A DNA stretch of 64,000 nucleotides from an uncultured Lachnospiraceae bacterium. Its GTDB lineage: Bacteria > Bacillota > Clostridia > Lachnospirales > Lachnospiraceae. Position numbers and translations under genes: made by a program. The notes beneath the pieces are model-generated. The model was not told the DNA's origin. It worked only from the letters and a program-made list of their open reading frames with translations, and searched no databases. Positions 17,664 to 27,854 of the stretch are shown here, piece after piece. The stretch spans positions 1-64,000 of the forward strand of contig CAJTQG010000002.1 in the NCBI GenBank assembly GCA_910578605.1, read 5' to 3'. How positions within the stretch are numbered: the stretch's first letter is position 1; every line of letters starts with the position of its first letter.

Positions 17664-18572
17664 CTATCTTATTTGAAATTCATCACAAGCTTCCTCCACA
17701 ACTAGTCGATAGATACCTGCCGGCAAATCACCATATGCCTTTAATGTATAGTTTTCCTCCGCACAAGCCCCTGCCTTCAGCTCATGTGCCAAATCGTGAA
17801 ATCCTAAATCAACAGGAATATCATACCAATCCCCATCCAATTTTACCTGTATCTTAAAATACTCTCCATATGCCAAGTCCTTCTTTGTAGTGTTAGTCAG
17901 AACTGCTGTTATGGAATTTTCCTTTTTTTCCTTGATTTTCAAGCTGAAACCTTTTGTGGTAAGCTTTTCACTTTTTTGAAGCTTCTCTTTATCCCATTTA
18001 CCCTCGCCAGATTGTATAAAATCACTTTTATCCTGTTTTGTTTCACCCTTATCTAACATTGTATCATTTTCTGCCTTTTTCTCAAAACGCATCCATAAAT
18101 CATTCATATATATATCTATGCTGCCCTCTCCTACCCACTGAAAACTGTAGCCCTTTCCAAAATTGGACTGATTGTCCTTTTGGGGAACCTCATTTGGCTT
18201 TACAGAGGAATCTATACTGCCGTCCATCATACCACATCTGCCCTTAATGTCACTCTCCTTACCTGTACCATAATACATCTCCCCCTCTAACATTACCATC
18301 TTTTGTAATGTCAAATTCGCATCTCTCTCCTGCTCCTCCTGCCTGTCAGGATTTACTCCCTGGCTGCTTTCTTCCTTCTGGCTCTTGTTTTTCGCCCCAC
18401 TGGTTGGCTCCTCTCCCACAGTCTTGACGCCATTTTCCTTCTGACTAATCTCCACCATATCATTGGCTTTCGTGCTGTCTTTTCCGCTCTCTTTCCCGTC
18501 ATTTACACTGCATGCTGCCAAACATCCAGCTGCCATAACTACAGCCAGCATTGCATATACCTTTTTTCTCAT
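17664..18572 (-). CDS. secreted lipoprotein with C-terminal Ig-like domain
   Basis: A 302-residue lipoprotein anchored to the outer face of the membrane. A lipobox LAAC (Cys about 21) follows a basic, hydrophobic leader. Residues about 22-90 are a Ser/Lys/Glu-rich linker of low complexity; the middle part has no recognisable domain; about 205-300 form a beta-rich domain with a pattern (NSITAVLTNTTKKDL..YGEYFKIQV) I associate with small bacterial Ig-like domains. GGAGG seven bases upstream supports ATG 18572. Monocistronic as far as can be seen. Function unknown; ligand binding or wall-associated sensing is a guess. Confidence 0.7.
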   Translation of the reverse strand: MRKKVYAMLAVVMAAGCLAACSVNDGKESGKDSTKANDMVEISQKENGVKTVGEEPTSGAKNKSQKEESSQGVNPDRQEEQERDANLTLQKMVMLEGEMYYGTGKESDIKGRCGMMDGSIDSSVKPNEVPQKDNQSNFGKGYSFQWVGEGSIDIYMNDLWMRFEKKAENDTMLDKGETKQDKSDFIQSGEGKWDKEKLQKSEKLTTKGFSLKIKEKKENSITAVLTNTTKKDLAYGEYFKIQVKLDGDWYDIPVDLGFHDLAHELKAGACAEENYTLKAYGDLPAGIYRLVVEEACDEFQIR

Positions 18573-18844
18573 ACTGCATCCTCCTTCTCAATCACATAAT
18601 AATAGTTTGTAATAATTAGATTGTTTCATACACTTAATAGTGTAAAAAAACATAGGAATTGTTGCAGTTAATTGTACATCATTTTATTTTTGTCTAAAAT
18701 GCATAAAAGGAAATCATTTTTTTATACTTTCTGCTCAATATATTTTATTCTCAATTTGCTTCGATTAAATTTATTCCTAGCAAATTTTAGAGAAGATTGT
18801 GTAGGAACTGAAAAATAGAGCACCGTTCTATTAGTTGCACTATA

Positions 18845-19810
18845 CTATTTCTTCACTTTTACCTTCCACTTTAATTTCTTTAAATTTCCTATTTTCAGTG
18901 TTTTCTCTATTGACTTTTTCACTGCTTTATTTTTTACATAGACAGTCACTTTTTTGGGTATACCCGTCAATTCTGTATGAAATCCATCCTCTTCATCTTC
19001 ATTATCATAAAATTTCAAATCTAACTTTTTGCCAAATGATGGTGCTTTTTTTCCCTGAAATGTAATACTTTTCAGATTTTTACACCCCCTAAAGGCAGGT
19101 AAAGCCACACTTTTCACAGAGGATGGAAACGTGACTTTCTTTAAATTTTTATAATACCAAAATGCTTCCCATTCTATACTTTTTGTTCCTTTTTTTACAG
19201 TAAAGGTTTTTTTCGTCCCAAAAGTAGCCCTTAACTTTTTTGTATCCTTTGTGTAAACTCCATTTCCACTGGTTTTATATTTTTTATTCTTTTTATCTAT
19301 CACAATTCTTCCTTTCATATGTGATAAATAAAGACATTCCTTGTCCACACTTGCCGGTATCTGGATTTCCTTTAAATTCTTCCATGTATGTAAATCATGT
19401 AACTCCACTTTCTTTATACCATTAGGAATAATTATTTTCGTTACCAACTTCTTATTTTTGTATCCAGGAAAATAACCATACATACTCTCTTCTGATTCTT
19501 CCAGTTTTTCATCAATTTTTGTAATTTTATATAATTTATGATTGTATTGAATAACCGTTGGAAATTTCAGCACCTTTCCTTTACATTCCGTGGCATAAAT
19601 CGTTCTATTCGGACCACTTAAATCACAGTAATATCCATCTACTAAAATTGGCTGCCAATAACTTCCTGTCAGAATCTCCTTAGGATCAGTACCAAGACCA
19701 GTTCGATAATACACGTCATCCAGTGCTGCCAGTGTATCCACTGGCATCTTAACTGCTGTGATTATCATGCAAAATGACACCATCAATACCAATAATTTTT
19801 TTCTAGTCAT
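18845..19810 (-). CDS. secreted BspA-type leucine-rich repeat protein
   Basis: A 321-residue exported protein. A signal peptide (about 1-30, ending near LAALDD) precedes a domain with LRR_5/BspA repeats (LKEIQIPASV, LKKVTFPSSV, LKSITFQGKK spaced about 23 residues), a type often found in surface adhesins of gut bacteria. The C-terminus is very basic (LKKLKWKVKVKK) and no sortase motif or SLH domain is seen, so attachment to the wall is unclear. AGGGAGG is spaced 9 bases from ATG 19810; the longer frame to 19867 lacks a site and would put residues before the signal peptide. Monocistronic. Confidence 0.75.
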   Translation of the reverse strand: MTRKKLLVLMVSFCMIITAVKMPVDTLAALDDVYYRTGLGTDPKEILTGSYWQPILVDGYYCDLSGPNRTIYATECKGKVLKFPTVIQYNHKLYKITKIDEKLEESEESMYGYFPGYKNKKLVTKIIIPNGIKKVELHDLHTWKNLKEIQIPASVDKECLYLSHMKGRIVIDKKNKKYKTSGNGVYTKDTKKLRATFGTKKTFTVKKGTKSIEWEAFWYYKNLKKVTFPSSVKSVALPAFRGCKNLKSITFQGKKAPSFGKKLDLKFYDNEDEEDGFHTELTGIPKKVTVYVKNKAVKKSIEKTLKIGNLKKLKWKVKVKK

Positions 19811-19924
19811 CTTCATTAACCTCCCTTTATACAAATCCCTCCATGGATGTCTTTCTCTAGCAATCAAAATCCAACGTACTTCCTCCTGCTTAGCAATTCA
19901 ATAACGACATTACATTGTATATAA

Positions 19925-22186
19925 TTACATTTGATAAAACAACAGATTTTCTTTTAAATCCGGAGTAATTTCTCCCCCTGCCTTTTTGTATTTATCATAG
20001 ACACTATTGTATCTCTGCAGCTTCTTTGTTGTCTCCAAATCAAATCTTTCAATAGCATTTTGATATACAGGATTTAATTTTAATTCCTTCCGCAAGGCTT
20101 TGGCAAAAGGACAATATTTGATTAAAATATCCCTAGATACTTTATTCAAACGGAAGCTTCCTTTAGATTCATATTTTACCCAGTTAATATAATCCTTCAC
20201 AAATACTCCTCTGTATTTATTCTGAGCACGAGCAAGCATATTCTTTACCTTTTCCTTTGTCTCTGCCGACAATTCATGATTTTTACGGTAAAACTGCAAG
20301 TAATCACAGTACTCTGATGTCAATGATTTTTCGCGGATATCGTTCCAGTGAACACCCTGTATTCTGCGGCACATTTCCCATCTAAAGCAGCCTATAGCAT
20401 CCAACATAAACTCATCTATATCTAGAGCAGTGAAAATCGGAAACATAATTCTTCCCGGAGTATCTCTCTTAACTCCAGATGTCTCCTGCCACATAGTTAC
20501 CCTTGTTCCGGCATTGGGCATTAAAATAATATCCGGAATAACCTCCTTCATAATCCATTCACAGTTGATTCCCCTAGCGGCATCCGAGAACACCACCTCC
20601 CGATAAAATACAGAATAATCCACCTTTCTAATTTCATTCATGGAATTTTCAATTTTTTCTGCGGTGACAAGCATCTTCTCAATGGAATTAAGCAAATCAT
20701 TCTTATTTAAAATAGGACAGAAGGAGGAAATTCTGCCATATGTAATTTTATTTACAGAGGCAAACATATTTTGAATCTCAAATTCCACTTTCTTTTCATT
20801 ATCCTGCTTAAATTCCTCAATTTGTTTGTCTGTAATCCTGCCTTCCTTGCGCTGCTGCACAAGATAAGCCGGATAATCCAAATCAAACTCGTTCTTAGAT
20901 GGCTCCTTTTGCCCATTGTAAATACATTTCAGCCACTCGTAAATAGTATAGATATTCTCTGAATGACAAATATCAAGATGGGCTGTCAAGTGATACAGCG
21001 CCTGGGCATGTTCCTCTCCCACAAAGGATACATCCATAAAGCCAAAATTCAAAAACATTTCCAACACAGGTGTCAAAGTGCTCTCGTCCTTTACCGCACG
21101 TATAAAAACCTTATAATAAATATCATAAAATATATTTGTCAGCTTCTTCCTAAGGGCAAATGCCTCTTTTCCTGAAGCCTCGCCCTCAGGCATATCACGA
21201 TATTCCTCCATCAGCTTGCAGATTTCTTCTGCCTCCTCAGAAGCATAACCTGCATATTCCAGTATGTCCCCAAGACAATCCTCTGCCAGAATATCAATTT
21301 CTTTTCTGACACCATTTTCTCCACTGGCTGTCTCATTGTCAAATTCATAATTGTTATATTCATTAAATCGTCTTATAATTAATCTTTCTTTGTATATGTT
21401 CAGCTTCTTGGCAATCTTAACAATCATATTTATTTCTTTGGAAACCGGCTCAATATCATATTTTTTCGCATACATTTTAATGGCCGCATCAAAGAGACGC
21501 TTAAATAAATCATTGCCGGATTCACTGAGCAGAATATCCTTGTTATAAGATAAATATGCCTCCATCTCACCAATACCTTGGGTAAATCGGCGCATCTGGG
21601 CTGCTGCTTCCATTATGGCACCCACTGTAAGAGAATCATCCTTCTCCATAAGCTGCAAATATTCCTGTGTATATTTTCTCGCAACACTGACACTGTTGTC
21701 CACTTCCCAAGCCTCTGCTCTATGCTGCATTACCAAAGGCTTAAAATGCTCCATCTCATAAAAATTCTCCTCCTCCACCTTATATTTGCTGCAAAATGTC
21801 TTATAATCATTATAGACTGTCCCAACAAACATATGATATTGGCGAGCCTTATTGTACAACTCTGAGTAAAGCGTTAACAGCTGGTGACGCTGTTCGATAG
21901 CTGCCCTCAAAAATACATGACGAATTTTTTCTTGTCCCATAAGTACATTTTTCAAATCATCCACATTCTCACAGGAGAAAGCTGCCAGAACCGTATCCTC
22001 CCCCGCCATATACTCACATAAAAAGATATCCCTCTCCAAAATACCAATTATCGCATTTTTTTCTAACTTTAACTCTGAGATACCAAGCTTTTGGATAACA
22101 GAGCCTTCCTGTATCAAATACCAATATTTTACTTTACCATTTTTTCTAGCAATCACTTGATCTTTTTGAACTTTTATTATTTCCAT
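19925..22186 (-). CDS. large protein with cyclic-nucleotide-binding-like N-terminus, function unknown
   Basis: A 753-residue cytoplasmic protein (no signal, no membrane segment). Residues 1-85 have the beta-roll pattern of Crp/Fnr-type cyclic-nucleotide-binding domains (KYWYLIQEGSV, LEKNAIIGILERDIF), but I do not see the full phosphate-binding cassette, so ligand binding is doubtful. The remaining 650 residues are mostly helical with coiled-coil character, and a more globular stretch near 560-640 (NCEWIMKEVIPDIILMPNAG, then GRIMFPIFTALDIDE) looks conserved. No HTH is visible, so it is not an ordinary Crp regulator. GAGG is correctly spaced before the ATG. Single gene; neighbours give no clue to role. 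Confidence 0.6.
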   Translation of the reverse strand: MEIIKVQKDQVIARKNGKVKYWYLIQEGSVIQKLGISELKLEKNAIIGILERDIFLCEYMAGEDTVLAAFSCENVDDLKNVLMGQEKIRHVFLRAAIEQRHQLLTLYSELYNKARQYHMFVGTVYNDYKTFCSKYKVEEENFYEMEHFKPLVMQHRAEAWEVDNSVSVARKYTQEYLQLMEKDDSLTVGAIMEAAAQMRRFTQGIGEMEAYLSYNKDILLSESGNDLFKRLFDAAIKMYAKKYDIEPVSKEINMIVKIAKKLNIYKERLIIRRFNEYNNYEFDNETASGENGVRKEIDILAEDCLGDILEYAGYASEEAEEICKLMEEYRDMPEGEASGKEAFALRKKLTNIFYDIYYKVFIRAVKDESTLTPVLEMFLNFGFMDVSFVGEEHAQALYHLTAHLDICHSENIYTIYEWLKCIYNGQKEPSKNEFDLDYPAYLVQQRKEGRITDKQIEEFKQDNEKKVEFEIQNMFASVNKITYGRISSFCPILNKNDLLNSIEKMLVTAEKIENSMNEIRKVDYSVFYREVVFSDAARGINCEWIMKEVIPDIILMPNAGTRVTMWQETSGVKRDTPGRIMFPIFTALDIDEFMLDAIGCFRWEMCRRIQGVHWNDIREKSLTSEYCDYLQFYRKNHELSAETKEKVKNMLARAQNKYRGVFVKDYINWVKYESKGSFRLNKVSRDILIKYCPFAKALRKELKLNPVYQNAIERFDLETTKKLQRYNSVYDKYKKAGGEITPDLKENLLFYQM

Positions 22187-22359
22187 AATAATCCTCTCTT
22201 TTCACTTATAATTTCTCTCAACCAAATTATATTGGAAAATATACATTTTTTAGTACCATAATTATATCAAAGGGTTTTCCATATCGCTACCACTATTTTA
22301 GTAATTCTTACATTTTATTTTCCAATATACCATTTGTCTCATCCATTTTATCAAATAAG

Positions 22360-23790
22360 TTACATAAGAGGAGAAAGCAGACGGGAGACTTGTTCCCTGA
22401 TCCGCATCCAAATACTTCGATGCTCATAATCATATAATGTTATTTTTTTACATTTTTGAATATCCTCCAAAAATATCTCCTCCAGCTGCTTTGTAATTCT
22501 TTCATTATATATGATTGCATTTACTTCAAAATTCAGCACAAAGCTTCGTGTGTCCATATTTGCCGTGCCATAGCTGCTGATTTCCCCGTCCGCCATAATT
22601 CCCTTGGCGTGTAAAAATCCATTTTGATAACAATAACACTGTACCCCTGCCTTAAGCATCTCCTCCAAATGAGAGTGAGTGGCCCAGAATACGCAAATAT
22701 GATCTGGTTTGCAGGGAATCATCAACTTTACCTCCACACCGCTTAGGGCAGCTATCTTCACAGCCGAGCAAATCGCCTCGTCCGGTATAAAATATGGCGT
22801 TTGAATATATAAATGTTTTTTTGCCTGATAAATGATTTTCAAAAAATTATCTCGTATATAAGGATATTCTGTATCTGGTCCGCTAGATACAATCTGAACG
22901 CCCACTTGGTCTTGTTCTATGTTCTGGCTCTCCGACTTCGCCACGGCTTCCTCCCACTTGATCTTATCCTTAGAGGCACAGTTCCAATCCAGTATAAATC
23001 TGTCCTCCAAATCCTTGGCGCTCTCCCCTGTTATCTTTAAATGAGTATCCCGCCAATATCCATACTTTTTTGTCTCCCCTATATATTCTTTGGCAATATT
23101 AAAGCCTCCCACAAACGCAACATTCCCATCAATCACCGCTATTTTCCTGTGATTGCGGTAATTTAATCGAATTTGAACATATTTAAAAAAGGCTGGAAAA
23201 AATACTGCTGTCTCAAAGCCCATTCCATGAAATCTTTTTCTGTTTCTTTTGCGCATCCCAATTCCCCCCATTCCATCATAGAGAATTCGAACCTTTGCCC
23301 CATTGTCCACAGCCTTCTTTAACGCAGGCTCTAAAATATGAAATGCTCCGTCATCCCGCAAAATATAGGTTTCAATATGAACCGTCTTTTTTGCCTTCTC
23401 AATTTCCTTTGCCAAGCTTAAAAACTTGTCCATCCCATCTGTATAAATTTCTATTTGATTCGCTTTACGATAAATAGCTCCTGCTGCTTTTATATTATAC
23501 CAAATAATATCCTGGTATTTTACCAGAGAGTCCCCCTCCTGCACAAAATAATTTTTCAAAAGAGCATCCTCCTGCTCTACCAGCTTTGCCATATCTCTTT
23601 GTTTTATCATTCTATCCTTAAACACTTTATGTCTGTGATAATCCTGACACACAATGATATACAGCAGCAATCCTATTATTGGCACAAAATAAAGCAGCAA
23701 AAGCCACCCCCAAACAGAGCGCGGCTCCTTTTTTTGAAAAAATACTATCCAGACAGAAACTAAGAAATTAATTGCCAGAATCCAGTACAT
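22360..23790 (-). CDS. cls: cardiolipin synthase (phospholipase D type)
   Basis: Transfers a phosphatidyl group between two phosphatidylglycerol molecules to make cardiolipin. The 476-residue product has two N-terminal membrane segments (about 2-18 and 28-48) and two phospholipase D motifs: HRKIAVIDG (about residue 214) and HAKGIMADG (about 395), each followed by the expected GG/N or GTANMD residues. Length and order match bacterial ClsA-type enzymes. AAGGA precedes the ATG. The gene stands alone, divergent from the small membrane protein gene at 23977. Confidence 0.93.
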   Translation of the reverse strand: MYWILAINFLVSVWIVFFQKKEPRSVWGWLLLLYFVPIIGLLLYIIVCQDYHRHKVFKDRMIKQRDMAKLVEQEDALLKNYFVQEGDSLVKYQDIIWYNIKAAGAIYRKANQIEIYTDGMDKFLSLAKEIEKAKKTVHIETYILRDDGAFHILEPALKKAVDNGAKVRILYDGMGGIGMRKRNRKRFHGMGFETAVFFPAFFKYVQIRLNYRNHRKIAVIDGNVAFVGGFNIAKEYIGETKKYGYWRDTHLKITGESAKDLEDRFILDWNCASKDKIKWEEAVAKSESQNIEQDQVGVQIVSSGPDTEYPYIRDNFLKIIYQAKKHLYIQTPYFIPDEAICSAVKIAALSGVEVKLMIPCKPDHICVFWATHSHLEEMLKAGVQCYCYQNGFLHAKGIMADGEISSYGTANMDTRSFVLNFEVNAIIYNERITKQLEEIFLEDIQKCKKITLYDYEHRSIWMRIREQVSRLLSPLM

Positions 23791-23976
23791 ATTTTATCCT
23801 TTCTGTGTAATCACATTTTTGCATTTAACATCCCTGACCAATTATAAAAAACCCTGATTTTTGCATTTGCTTCTTTCTATTTTATGATTGTATTTTGTCC
23901 TATAAAATGATAAAATACTCATTGCATAAATGGAAAAATCAGAAAATTAAAATCACAAAAATGAATGGAGGATAAA

Positions 23977-24435
23977 ATGAAGACATTGTTAATAGTAGGT
24001 TTGATTGTATTGGCTGTAATCGTTGTTGTACTCACAGTTATTTACATATTAGGCCGAAAAGCAGAAAAAAAACAGGCAGAACAGCAGGAGGCTATGGCTT
24101 CTGCCGCACAGACTATGTCACTTTATATTATTGATAAAAAAAGGCTCAAGCTAAAGGAGGCCGGACTTCCAAAGCTTGTTCTCGAACAGACACCAAAGCT
24201 TTTGCGGGGAACAAAGCTCCCTATTGTAAAAGTAAAGGTGGGACCTAAAATTATGACAATGATTTGTGAGGAAGCTGTATTTAAAACTATCCTGCCAAAA
24301 CAGGAGGTGAAAGCGACCATCAGCGGTCTGTATATCACATCCGCAAAACGTATTCGCGGTCCGGTATATGAGCCTCCCAAAAAAATGACAAGGGCAGAAA
24401 AAAAAGCAGCAAAAAAGCAGGCAAAAAGCAAATAA
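23977..24435 (+). CDS. small membrane-anchored basic protein, unknown function
   Basis: A 152-residue protein with one N-terminal membrane segment (about 3-24), an adjoining Lys/Gln/Glu-rich helix, and a compact central region (about 45-125) with repeated LPK/LRGTKLPIVKVKVG beta-like strands, ending in a strongly basic tail (KKAAKKQAKSK). I recognise no named family. GGAGG is five bases before ATG 23977; an in-frame ATG four codons earlier overlaps that site and is less likely. It is followed by a clear terminator, so it is a one-gene unit. Confidence 0.65.
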   Translation: MKTLLIVGLIVLAVIVVVLTVIYILGRKAEKKQAEQQEAMASAAQTMSLYIIDKKRLKLKEAGLPKLVLEQTPKLLRGTKLPIVKVKVGPKIMTMICEEAVFKTILPKQEVKATISGLYITSAKRIRGPVYEPPKKMTRAEKKAAKKQAKSK

Positions 24436-24467
24436 ATACCCAAAAGCTTCCATGAGAGCTTTACTAA

Positions 24468-24505
24468 GCGCAGCATTGTATGAAAATATAATGCTGTGCC
24501 TTTTT
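24468..24505 (+). terminator. intrinsic terminator
   Basis: A 10-bp stem (GCGCAGCATT with AATGCTGTGC, one G-U pair) extended by GTAT/ATAT, loop GAAA region, followed by TTTTT on the plus strand. Ends the transcript of the small membrane protein gene. Confidence 0.85.
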
Positions 24506-24707
24506 AATTCTATAGGAAAGTTTATGCTATTATATATCATACTCTTCCTCTTCTATTTTTCTGTCTATTTCTTTTGGTGAGTCCATTCCTCTCATTTAAT
24601 TGATATTACTGTATAATTTTTGTATAAATCATTGACAACAGGATATACTCCATAACAAGCTAGCACATCAATAAAAAAACTTTGTTTTGCAAAACATCCA
24701 AATTTAT

Positions 24708-24801
24708 GAAATGTATTACTTCAGCAATGGAATATCATAAAATTTTTACCGATCCAAAACAGCAAAAATTTCGTTATTTGATAGCCTAAGTAATACATTC
24801 C
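24708..24801. repeat. 94-bp imperfect palindrome upstream of spoIIR
   Basis: Outer arms AATGTATTACTT (24710-24721) and AAGTAATACATT (24788-24799) are perfect 12-bp inverted repeats. Inside, TATCA..AATTTTT pairs with AAAAATT..TTGATA, making a long rod. It ends 34 bp before the spoIIR start codon, without a T run, so it is not a simple terminator. It may be a palindromic mobile element or a regulatory fold in the spoIIR leader. Confidence 0.5.
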
Positions 24802-24834
24802 ACTATATTCAGAAAGGTGTAATAGGGTGTTTTT

Positions 24835-25482
24835 ATGAAATTATCAAATGTATTAAAAAAATTGTTATGGACAGGATGTTTTCTTTTTTCTGCCGGTATG
24901 ATTTGCTTCTTTAGTATTGCTTACTTACATACACAGAAAAAAGAACATATACAAAAAAATATCTCCCAAAATATTTTACGTTTTCATGTGCTTGCCAACA
25001 GCAACTCCAAGGAGGATCAGACTTTAAAGCTGCAGGTTCGGGATGCTGTGCTGGATTATCTGCAAAAAGATTTATCCGCCTGCCATGATTTAGAAAAAGC
25101 AGAAAAAATAATATCAGAAAAAGAAAATGAGATTTTGTCTATTGCTGCAGCCACTATAAAAAAAGCCGGATACACATACAGTGTAACTGGTGAATTTACA
25201 GATTGTTATTTTCCTAAAAAAAGCTATGGGGATGCTACCTTTCCCCAGGGCACATATCATGCCTACCGCATACAAATCGGAGATTCCCAAGGAAAAAACT
25301 GGTGGTGTGTCATGTATCCGCCCCTTTGTTTTATAGATGCCACTCATGGCGTATTGCCGGACGCCTCCAAGGAGCAGCTTCATGCATCACTGGAGGAGGA
25401 CTCCTACGAAGCGGTGCTCCATGACGGCGCTCCTGCAATACGCTTTAAATATCTCACCTTTTTAAATCGTTTTTTTGATTGA
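24835..25482 (+). CDS. spoIIR: stage II sporulation protein R
   Basis: SpoIIR is the forespore-made, secreted signalling protein that triggers SpoIIGA-dependent processing of pro-sigma-E in the mother cell. The 215-residue product has an N-terminal membrane/signal segment (about 12-30), then the hallmark ILRFHVLANSNSKEDQTLKLQVRDAVLDYL, and the C-terminal region with WWCVMYPPLCFID. Length matches the family. AGGGTG is five bases upstream of the ATG. It is preceded by the unusual palindrome at 24708-24801; a sigma-F promoter is expected but I could not place one with confidence. Confidence 0.93.
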   Translation: MKLSNVLKKLLWTGCFLFSAGMICFFSIAYLHTQKKEHIQKNISQNILRFHVLANSNSKEDQTLKLQVRDAVLDYLQKDLSACHDLEKAEKIISEKENEILSIAAATIKKAGYTYSVTGEFTDCYFPKKSYGDATFPQGTYHAYRIQIGDSQGKNWWCVMYPPLCFIDATHGVLPDASKEQLHASLEEDSYEAVLHDGAPAIRFKYLTFLNRFFD

Positions 25483-25622
25483 TAAAAGAAGGATTGACAG
25501 AACAACCGTGTTGAGATTCGTCCTTATGATGGTTCACACTTCCCATTGATTGTAATGCGACACAAGGGAAGCTGTAAAATACCATCTAAGGGCAGTATTG
25601 CATAGTTGTATTGGCAACCACT

Positions 25623-27542
25623 TTATATTTTTTGATATTCCCTATACGTTCCTTTTATGTCTCGTTTCACCTCATAAAGAGCCTGGTCTGCGTGGCTTAA
25701 AAGTTCTGCAATACTAATATGTGTGCCATCTGCCGTAGCAAATCCACAAGAAGCACTGATAACCTTCGTCTTTGTATCAGACAACACCACCTCATTCTCC
25801 CTAAGTGCCTGATAAAACAAATCTAATAGGGCAATAATCTGTTCTCTGTCATTACAATTAAAAATCATCATGCAAAATTCATCTCCTGAACGCCTTGCAG
25901 ACAAAAAATGTTCCTTAGGCATAGACTTCATAATGTCAGAAAATTTCTTTAAATAATGGTCTCCTACATCATGTCCATAGGTATCGTTGATTGATTTGAA
26001 ATAATCCAAGTCAATCATAACCGCAGCAGCAGTCTCTCCCAAATTCATTTTTTCCAGTATTTCTTCAGATAATTTTTTGAAATGGTCTAATTTATACAAT
26101 CCGGTAAGAGGATCATGTATGTTTTCATAATGCAGCTGTCTCTTTTGTTGAATATCTTTTGTAACATCCGTTAGTACACCCAAATATCCGTCAGAAGATT
26201 CTGACAGGTAAATATGAATATAATTGTTCTCTCCGACCTGATAGATATCTTCTTCCCCTTTTATGGGATTGCAGGTAATAGAATGTATATATTGTTCAAA
26301 CAGAACACAATCCTTGTAAAGCTCTGCTGCTTTATTCTCGGATAAACCCAGAAGCCCGCTTAAACCTGATGTGACAAATACATGATTAATGCCTCTCTCG
26401 TACTCGAACGCTGCCAGTGGAATACCACTGATGTCTATAATTGCAGAGATACGGTCAGAAAGGTCAACAATACTCTTCACCATCGCATTAATGCCCTCGC
26501 TCAATTCTTCAAATTCTCTGTTGCCACAGACAGCCACCTTAGTATCAAGATTACCATTTGTTATAGATTCTAAATTCCCAAGTATGTTATGGATTCCGTT
26601 TATTACCTTTTGCTTCACAAGATAATTTAATAGAAGAATGATGACTATCTCCACAATCAGCAGGTAGACAAACGTGATCGCCGTATTTTTCCACAATTTT
26701 TCAAGAAGAATACTTTGAGGCAGGGCTGCACATAACAAGACATCCTCATACTGTCTGCTGACTACATACATGGCCTTACCCATATGATTTTTTCTGTATG
26801 CGCCCTGTGTACAGTCTTGCAGCAGGCTCAGCTGATAACAATCTGCTGAGAAATCCTGTTCTAGTCCGGTGGAATGTCCTAGTACATCTGTGGTAGAACT
26901 ATCAATCACAAAAAGCTCTTCACCAATATCCGTAGGAAATTTAGAGAAAATATAATCATATGTATTTCGGGATTGCGCCTCTATCTGTCGGGTAGGGGTA
27001 AAACCTACCTGAACTACCCCCACCTGTGATTTTCTTGCAACTCCTACATACTGCATGATTTTATTTTCCGCAGCATTGGGCTGTGCTTCTTGAATCAAGT
27101 ACGCATCCTCCTGCCCATGTCCCAAAAGTTCTAGAAATGGACGCGTCTGTTCATGATCAGCCATATTGATACCAATATATTTAGAGACCGAGGCGGATAC
27201 AATAATACCTTTTTCATCTATGATGTGAAGTTCATCTACATTAAGCAAGTCGGCAAGATACTGCATTTGCTCCACGTTCATAGATATATCCTGCTGTTTG
27301 TCTATCACATAGGCTGCTGCTTTTGCCCTTGTCAAGTAATCTTCATCCAAACTTTCCTTTAACAAATTCAGCTCCATCTGATTATTTTCCAAAGTATGTA
27401 TCATCTGTTCTGTTTTGGCATTAAATGAATCAAATTGCTGGGCCTCTAACAAATGCCTATTAAACAGAAAATTGATGAAAAGAATGACACATATCGCTGA
27501 TGTTATAATAAATACCGTATATTTTATAAATGTATTCTGCAT
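25623..27542 (-). CDS. membrane sensor diguanylate cyclase (GGDEF) with HAMP and PAS-like regions
   Basis: A 639-residue protein predicted to make cyclic di-GMP in response to an external cue. Order: membrane segment (about 4-24), extracytoplasmic Cache-like sensor (about 40-280), second membrane segment (about 290-312), HAMP (about 313-365), PAS-like region (about 370-465), then GGDEF domain (about 475-639). The active loop reads SGDEF in place of GGDEF; such variants can remain active. An RxxD inhibitory site is not evident. AAAGGAGAG is well spaced from ATG 27542; the longer frame to 27581 has none. An extended -10 (TGCTATAAT) lies about 50 bp upstream. Confidence 0.85.
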   Translation of the reverse strand: MQNTFIKYTVFIITSAICVILFINFLFNRHLLEAQQFDSFNAKTEQMIHTLENNQMELNLLKESLDEDYLTRAKAAAYVIDKQQDISMNVEQMQYLADLLNVDELHIIDEKGIIVSASVSKYIGINMADHEQTRPFLELLGHGQEDAYLIQEAQPNAAENKIMQYVGVARKSQVGVVQVGFTPTRQIEAQSRNTYDYIFSKFPTDIGEELFVIDSSTTDVLGHSTGLEQDFSADCYQLSLLQDCTQGAYRKNHMGKAMYVVSRQYEDVLLCAALPQSILLEKLWKNTAITFVYLLIVEIVIILLLNYLVKQKVINGIHNILGNLESITNGNLDTKVAVCGNREFEELSEGINAMVKSIVDLSDRISAIIDISGIPLAAFEYERGINHVFVTSGLSGLLGLSENKAAELYKDCVLFEQYIHSITCNPIKGEEDIYQVGENNYIHIYLSESSDGYLGVLTDVTKDIQQKRQLHYENIHDPLTGLYKLDHFKKLSEEILEKMNLGETAAAVMIDLDYFKSINDTYGHDVGDHYLKKFSDIMKSMPKEHFLSARRSGDEFCMMIFNCNDREQIIALLDLFYQALRENEVVLSDTKTKVISASCGFATADGTHISIAELLSHADQALYEVKRDIKGTYREYQKI

Positions 27543-27854
27543 ATATTCTCTCTCCTTTCCCCTGTTGATTTCCTGAATCACATATTTTTATTATAGCATT
27601 CCTACAGATATTCCGATTTCCCTTTTCTGCGCAAAAAATGACTATAATTTCGCATACATAAATATTCCCCTATATATGTTGGAAGCTATCATAATATTGA
27701 CCATAAACAATGCTAAAGAAAATATGAGGAGAGCTTCACAAAACAAAATGAATATGGTGGAAACTTTGGCACACGTATGTTATACTGTTTTCAGACAAAA
27801 TTTGCGATGGACAGTTATGGTTCGGATGGGCTGGTCTGTGATGGAGGAATACAT

